Shown: positions 61,073 through 64,000 of the stretch, one piece after another | Numbering within the stretch: position 1 is the first letter of the stretch | Layout of the letters: the number at the start of each line of letters is the position of its first letter | Assembly: GCF_000975265.2 (NCBI RefSeq) | Contig: NZ_CP083405.1 | Coordinates: forward strand, 620,001-684,000 | DNA length: 64,000 nucleotides | From: Mycobacterium lepromatosis | GTDB taxonomy: Bacteria > Actinomycetota > Actinomycetes > Mycobacteriales > Mycobacteriaceae | Direction: 5' to 3' | Translations under genes and position numbers: made by a program | Notes under the pieces: generated by a model | Told to the model about the DNA's origin: nothing | Seen by the model: the letters and a program-made list of their open reading frames with translations, nothing else | Databases searched by the model: none

Positions 61073-61520
61073 ATGTCATTTGTGATTGCGGTTCCTGAAC
61101 TGGTGGCGGCCACAGCGACGGCTCTGTAGGGAAGTCGGTATTTCGCTGAGCGAAGCCGACGCCGTGTCTTCCGCGCGTGGAGTACGGCCGGCCGGTGTTG
61201 ACGAAGTGTCGGCGGCCATTGCGACGTTGTTTCCGAGCGTGATCCGACTTACCAGGCGCTCAGTGCTCAGGTGGAGCAATTTCACCAATAGGTTCGTGCA
61301 GGCTCAATATCGTTGCGGCGCAGTATGTCAGTGCTGAGTTGGCAAATACTTCGCTGTTGCAAACTTTGGAACAAAAGCTGTTGGGTTGGGTCAATGTGTC
61401 CACCGAGGCGTTGTTGGGACGTCCGCTAATTGGCAATGGCGGCATGAAAGGTAACGGCGGTCAATTGGCGGGCACTTTGGGGATGATGGGTGCGGTGCAG
61501 CGCTTCCGAGTGTGGACTTG
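61073..61520 (+). pseudogene. PE-family protein relic (PE_PGRS-like)
   Basis: The ATG at 61073 begins MSFVIAVPELVAATATAL and hits a stop. In shifted frames ISLSEADAVSSARG, GVDEVSAAIATLF, TYQALSAQVEQFHQ and ELANTSLLQTLEQKLLGWVN follow, then TEALLGRPLIGNGGMKGNGG, the linker that starts the Gly-rich part of PE_PGRS proteins. The frame ends at 61521. PE proteins are exported cell-surface proteins of mycobacteria. It lies where dhaA (Rv2579) stands in M. tuberculosis. It is broken by a stop near codon 19 and several shifts. Confidence 0.8.
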
Positions 61521-61552
61521 ACGAATACTCGAACTAATGTTCGCATATAAAC

Positions 61553-62259
61553 ATGCGTTGGGCTGGTCAGACCGCCGCGGTCAACGGGACGCTTGTCGAC
61601 GACGGGGCGCTGCCAGGGCTGCAGCGGATCGGTCTCGTCTGAAGCGTGCGTGTTCCGCATTTCGAAAGCCGCTACGTACTGATGCCCGGCATCATCAACA
61701 CGCTCGTCGAGTCCGGTACGCTGCTGTCAACCCTCTCGACCTAAGGTATCCTGCTGCGCAGGGACCTATCGTTCATCGCCGACGCGGTGCAACAGGTGTC
61801 GCTTTGCGGTAGCTGATGCAAAGGTACAGCCGAGATGTCGAATTGGGCACATCGACACTGCAGGAGCGTCTGGGACTGATCAGCGCAATCCGCGACGCCG
61901 GTCTCCTGGCATGTAATGGTTGCTGGTCTTGCCCGCATTTCACCGAGTCCATCGAGCGCCTCGACTGGTTGCTTGGCCAGATCGTGGCTACCGGTGTGAA
62001 GGTTTTCGTCCTACATTTACGTGGTTCGATCCGCGGCTGATTCATATCCTGGTTGGCCTGCGTGCATCTTGCACTCGTCGGCCAGTACCGGGAGCTATAT
62101 CAGTGCAGAGTCTATCTGCCGTTGAGCTGCTGTGAGATGTTTCGGCGACGTTCTGCGTTGCTGATGACGAGGTATCAGCTGATGGGTGACTACCGCCGGT
62201 TGCCGTTGACGACCACATCGGCAGCGGTTCCGGTAACTGTCCAGTCGACCTTGTTTTGA
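61553..62259 (+). pseudogene. Radical SAM protein relic (Rv2578c-like), cluster motif deleted
   Basis: The ATG at 61553 opens MRWAGQTAAVNGTLVDDGAL then PGLQRIGLV, a stop, and SVRVPHFES. It jumps directly to RYVLMPGIINTLVESGTLLS, missing about 85 residues that hold the C-x3-C-x2-C iron-sulfur motif in Rv2578c. Later blocks are LRRDLSFIADAVQQV, STLQERLGLISAIRDAGLLA, VATGVKVFVLHLRGSIRG, LALVGQYRELYQ and the C-terminus VPVTVQSTLF with the natural stop at 62259. At least three stops or shifts occur. Confidence 0.8.
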
Positions 62260-62260
62260 A

Positions 62261-63480
62261 CTAAGCGGCGTGCGGTTTGGTAAGGGTAAACTGGTCTATT
62301 ACGATTATGGCGCCGCACAGCCCGCTCACCAAATAATACGTTGCCTTGATTAACATATTGTGGATTTGGTTGACCCGGATCGGCGTAGAAAGCCGCAAAG
62401 TTGTAAGGGGTGTTGCGGTCTCGAAATGCCGACCGCGCCGCATCCTTGTAAAAAGTATATCGGCACCTTAACGTGCGGTCGCGGGATCAAATGCACCGAC
62501 GTCGGTCAGCACGCGGCACTATGGTTGGAGGAAACAAGCAGCGCGTTGTTAGGCAATGAGGTACTGCTGCCGATGACTATGTGCACTGTGCCCCAGGTGG
62601 TGTCGATGAGGTCGTTTCGTATGTCGGCGAGTTTGTCTGCAAGTTAGCGCTTCTGCTTTCTTGCCTAGGATTCGTGCACGTATGAATTGCCGCCGTCTTA
62701 GAAGGCCACGTTGTCTTTGTTCGGGCTTGTTACCTGCCCAGAACTGGCAGTGAATGAGTAGCATAGATCGTACAGCTGCGGTCTAGATCCCAAATCGGGC
62801 ACCGCAAGGTAGATCTGATAAGAACCGTAACCAATTGGCTCGTTGCCTAATTCGTTTTCGTGATTGCCGACTTCCGGCATCAATGGCCAGTAACGCGCCA
62901 AACGGGTGTTGTTGTCAAGCAAGTGCAACCAGGTGAAAATCCGGTCTTAGGCGAGGTTGGCGTAGCACAGTTCACTGCTTACGAGGTTGAACAGCGGTGC
63001 GATGCGTTTGATCGCAATCGTGGTATCGTCGGCTGCGGGCGAGCAGATCTTATAGCTTAATATATGTATTTTTGTTCAGTCTGCCTAGCTTCGGAGTAGA
63101 TAGGTCGCTGAAATTGTATTAATAGCAGAATTTCATCATTGTGGCGCGGTGTTCCTCGGCCCCTAGCCCGGACTCTATACCATTGTGCATCGCGGTGTAG
63201 ATGTAGTCGATGTCCGCCGGTCAGGTTCGTCAAACGGGCGTTGTTGGCGCTGCCTTCTTTGTTGGACTGCGTGTCTCGGTAAGTTCGGGTGTAGGCCGGC
63301 ATGGCTTGACCAAACCCAGATGTCGGCACGCAACGGCCGTGCGGGTTGCGCATGGCCTCGGTTGTGGCGTTTTTGCCAAATTGCAGATACAGGTTACCCA
63401 CCGGCTGTGCGCCATGTCGCTCCGGCCGGAGTATGTATTATGCGTGACCGCGTGGGCGAGATCACAACAGTGCAGCCCCG
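62261..63480 (-). pseudogene. Purple acid phosphatase relic (Rv2577-like)
   Basis: Minus-strand pieces from right to left read GNLYLQFGKNATTEAM, PTSGFGQAMPAYTRTYRDTQ and NNARLTNLT (about 63400-63220; the N-terminal fibronectin-like domain), RLARYWPLMPEVGNHENELG then GYGSYQIYLAVPDLGS (about 62900-62790; the metal-binding G-N-H-E block), YSFTASSGQV, and TPYNFAAFYADPGQPNPQYV and IVIDQFTLTKPHAA (about 62420-62265; the C-terminus). Frames change repeatedly and the first metal-binding blocks are missing. It ends tail-to-tail with the radical SAM relic, one base apart, as in M. tuberculosis. Confidence 0.8.
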
Positions 63481-63699
63481 CCCGCACCAATGATCGCCGA
63501 TACCGTGCTCGCCATTAACCTGCGGCGGCTGACGCCGGGTCTGATGTTTGGGGTGGTCGGGTCAGGGCCATTGGCCCGTTGCGGATTGTCGCTCATTCAG
63601 TTTCACACCCTGAGCTGGGAGCCCGGTTAGTGTATCTGCCGGTGAACGTCTGCCGGGACTGCTATGTGGGTAACTGAATCCGGTAGTGTTTTAGTCGTG

Positions 63700-64000
63700 A
63701 TGAACCTGCGAAAAGTGACCAGCGTGGTCGCGATCGCAACATTTGGGATGGTGCCGGAAGTCGCAGCGACTACGCCGATGGCAGCCGCGGACCCAGCCGT
63801 TCATCAGGTGGTCTACACTGTAGTAGCCGCTAGTGATCTGACTGTCGACATTAAGTACATGAACACCGATCCGCCCCACTAAGCGGCCTTTAACGCTGAC
63901 TCAGCGAAATATCTGAACACCGTGCACACCCCGATATCATCAGTGGCCAGCCACTGGTCTGTACTGTCATGTGACAGATCCGAACTAGTTGACGATCGTT
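63700..64000 (+). pseudogene. Small secreted protein relic (Rv2576c-like), runs off window
   Basis: The ATG at 63700 opens a signal peptide (MNLRKVTSVVAIATFGMV, ending near MAAA) and DPAVHQVVYTVVAASDLTVD then IKYMNTDPPH before a TAA at 63880. The reading continues in frame with AAFNADSAKYLNTVHTPISS. A conserved small exported mycobacterial protein has this pattern (ADPxVHQVxYTV, Y-D-PP). The position after Rv2577 fits Rv2576c. The in-frame stop indicates a pseudogene. Confidence 0.6.

Noticed and set aside
1..64000. tRNA, rRNA or other structured RNA genes
   Set aside because: I looked for T-loop-like and acceptor-stem patterns and saw none convincing; a covariance-model scan would be needed to exclude them.
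1..64000. CRISPR arrays or regularly spaced direct repeats
   Set aside because: No regularly spaced repeat of 20-40 bases was seen; the only tandem repeat is the two-unit copy at 24240-24275.

Overview
Gene content, gene order and the very high share of decayed genes point to Mycobacterium leprae or a very close relative: phosphatidylinositol mannoside genes, a PE-family relic, mycobacterial thrS/pimA/ruvCAB/secDF/relA neighbourhoods, about two dozen intact genes, and long tracts where recognisable protein fragments are broken by stops, frameshifts and deletions. This identification is by recognition, not by a database search. Orthologue names in the Rv series come from my knowledge of the M. 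tuberculosis map and were not verified.

Layout. 0-0.4 kb: start of a proline-rich membrane protein running off the left edge (minus strand). 0.4-9.3 kb: relics of a TetR regulator, a group II intron reverse transcriptase, a 13E12/DUF222 protein, an enoyl-CoA hydratase, a cutinase, a VapBC-type toxin-antitoxin pair, a cytochrome P450 and the thioesterase tesB2. 9.4-17.0 kb: intact minus-strand genes pdxS and the tightly overlapped chain thrS - HIT phosphorylase - pgsA - patA - pimA - NUDIX protein, which makes phosphatidylinositol and its mannosides. 17.0-35.9 kb: mostly relics (hotdog thioesterase, nitronate monooxygenase, GAF/adenylate cyclase, TetR, STAS protein, DUF7159-like protein, FadD ligase, FeoA/FeoB), with four open genes (aldo/keto reductase, SGNH hydrolase, DedA protein, TauE-like permease) and an A+T-rich desert at 30.2-32.9 kb.

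35.9-60.9 kb: the second gene-rich block. It holds pdxT and yebC, a large decayed speE cluster, ruvC-ruvA-ruvB behind an SOS box, a giant carboxylic acid reductase (fadD9) and gabT on the minus strand, then yajC-secD-secF-lipoprotein, an apt relic, relA, ppiB (minus), a glyoxalase-II-like hydrolase and hisS. 60.9-64.0 kb: relics of a PE protein, a radical SAM protein, a purple acid phosphatase and a small secreted protein.

The 8.5-25.4 kb block runs in the M. tuberculosis direction (Rv2605c to Rv2638), while the 35.9-64.0 kb block runs backwards with strands flipped (Rv2604c down to Rv2576c). An inversion junction therefore separates the two subunits of pyridoxal phosphate synthase, PdxS and PdxT, by about 25.6 kb on opposite strands. 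The most unusual structural feature is a set of four perfect inverted repeats with 28-31 base arms and loops of only 3-8 bases. They have unrelated sequences, all lie in decayed or intergenic DNA, and three of them sit within 1.2 kb around pdxT.
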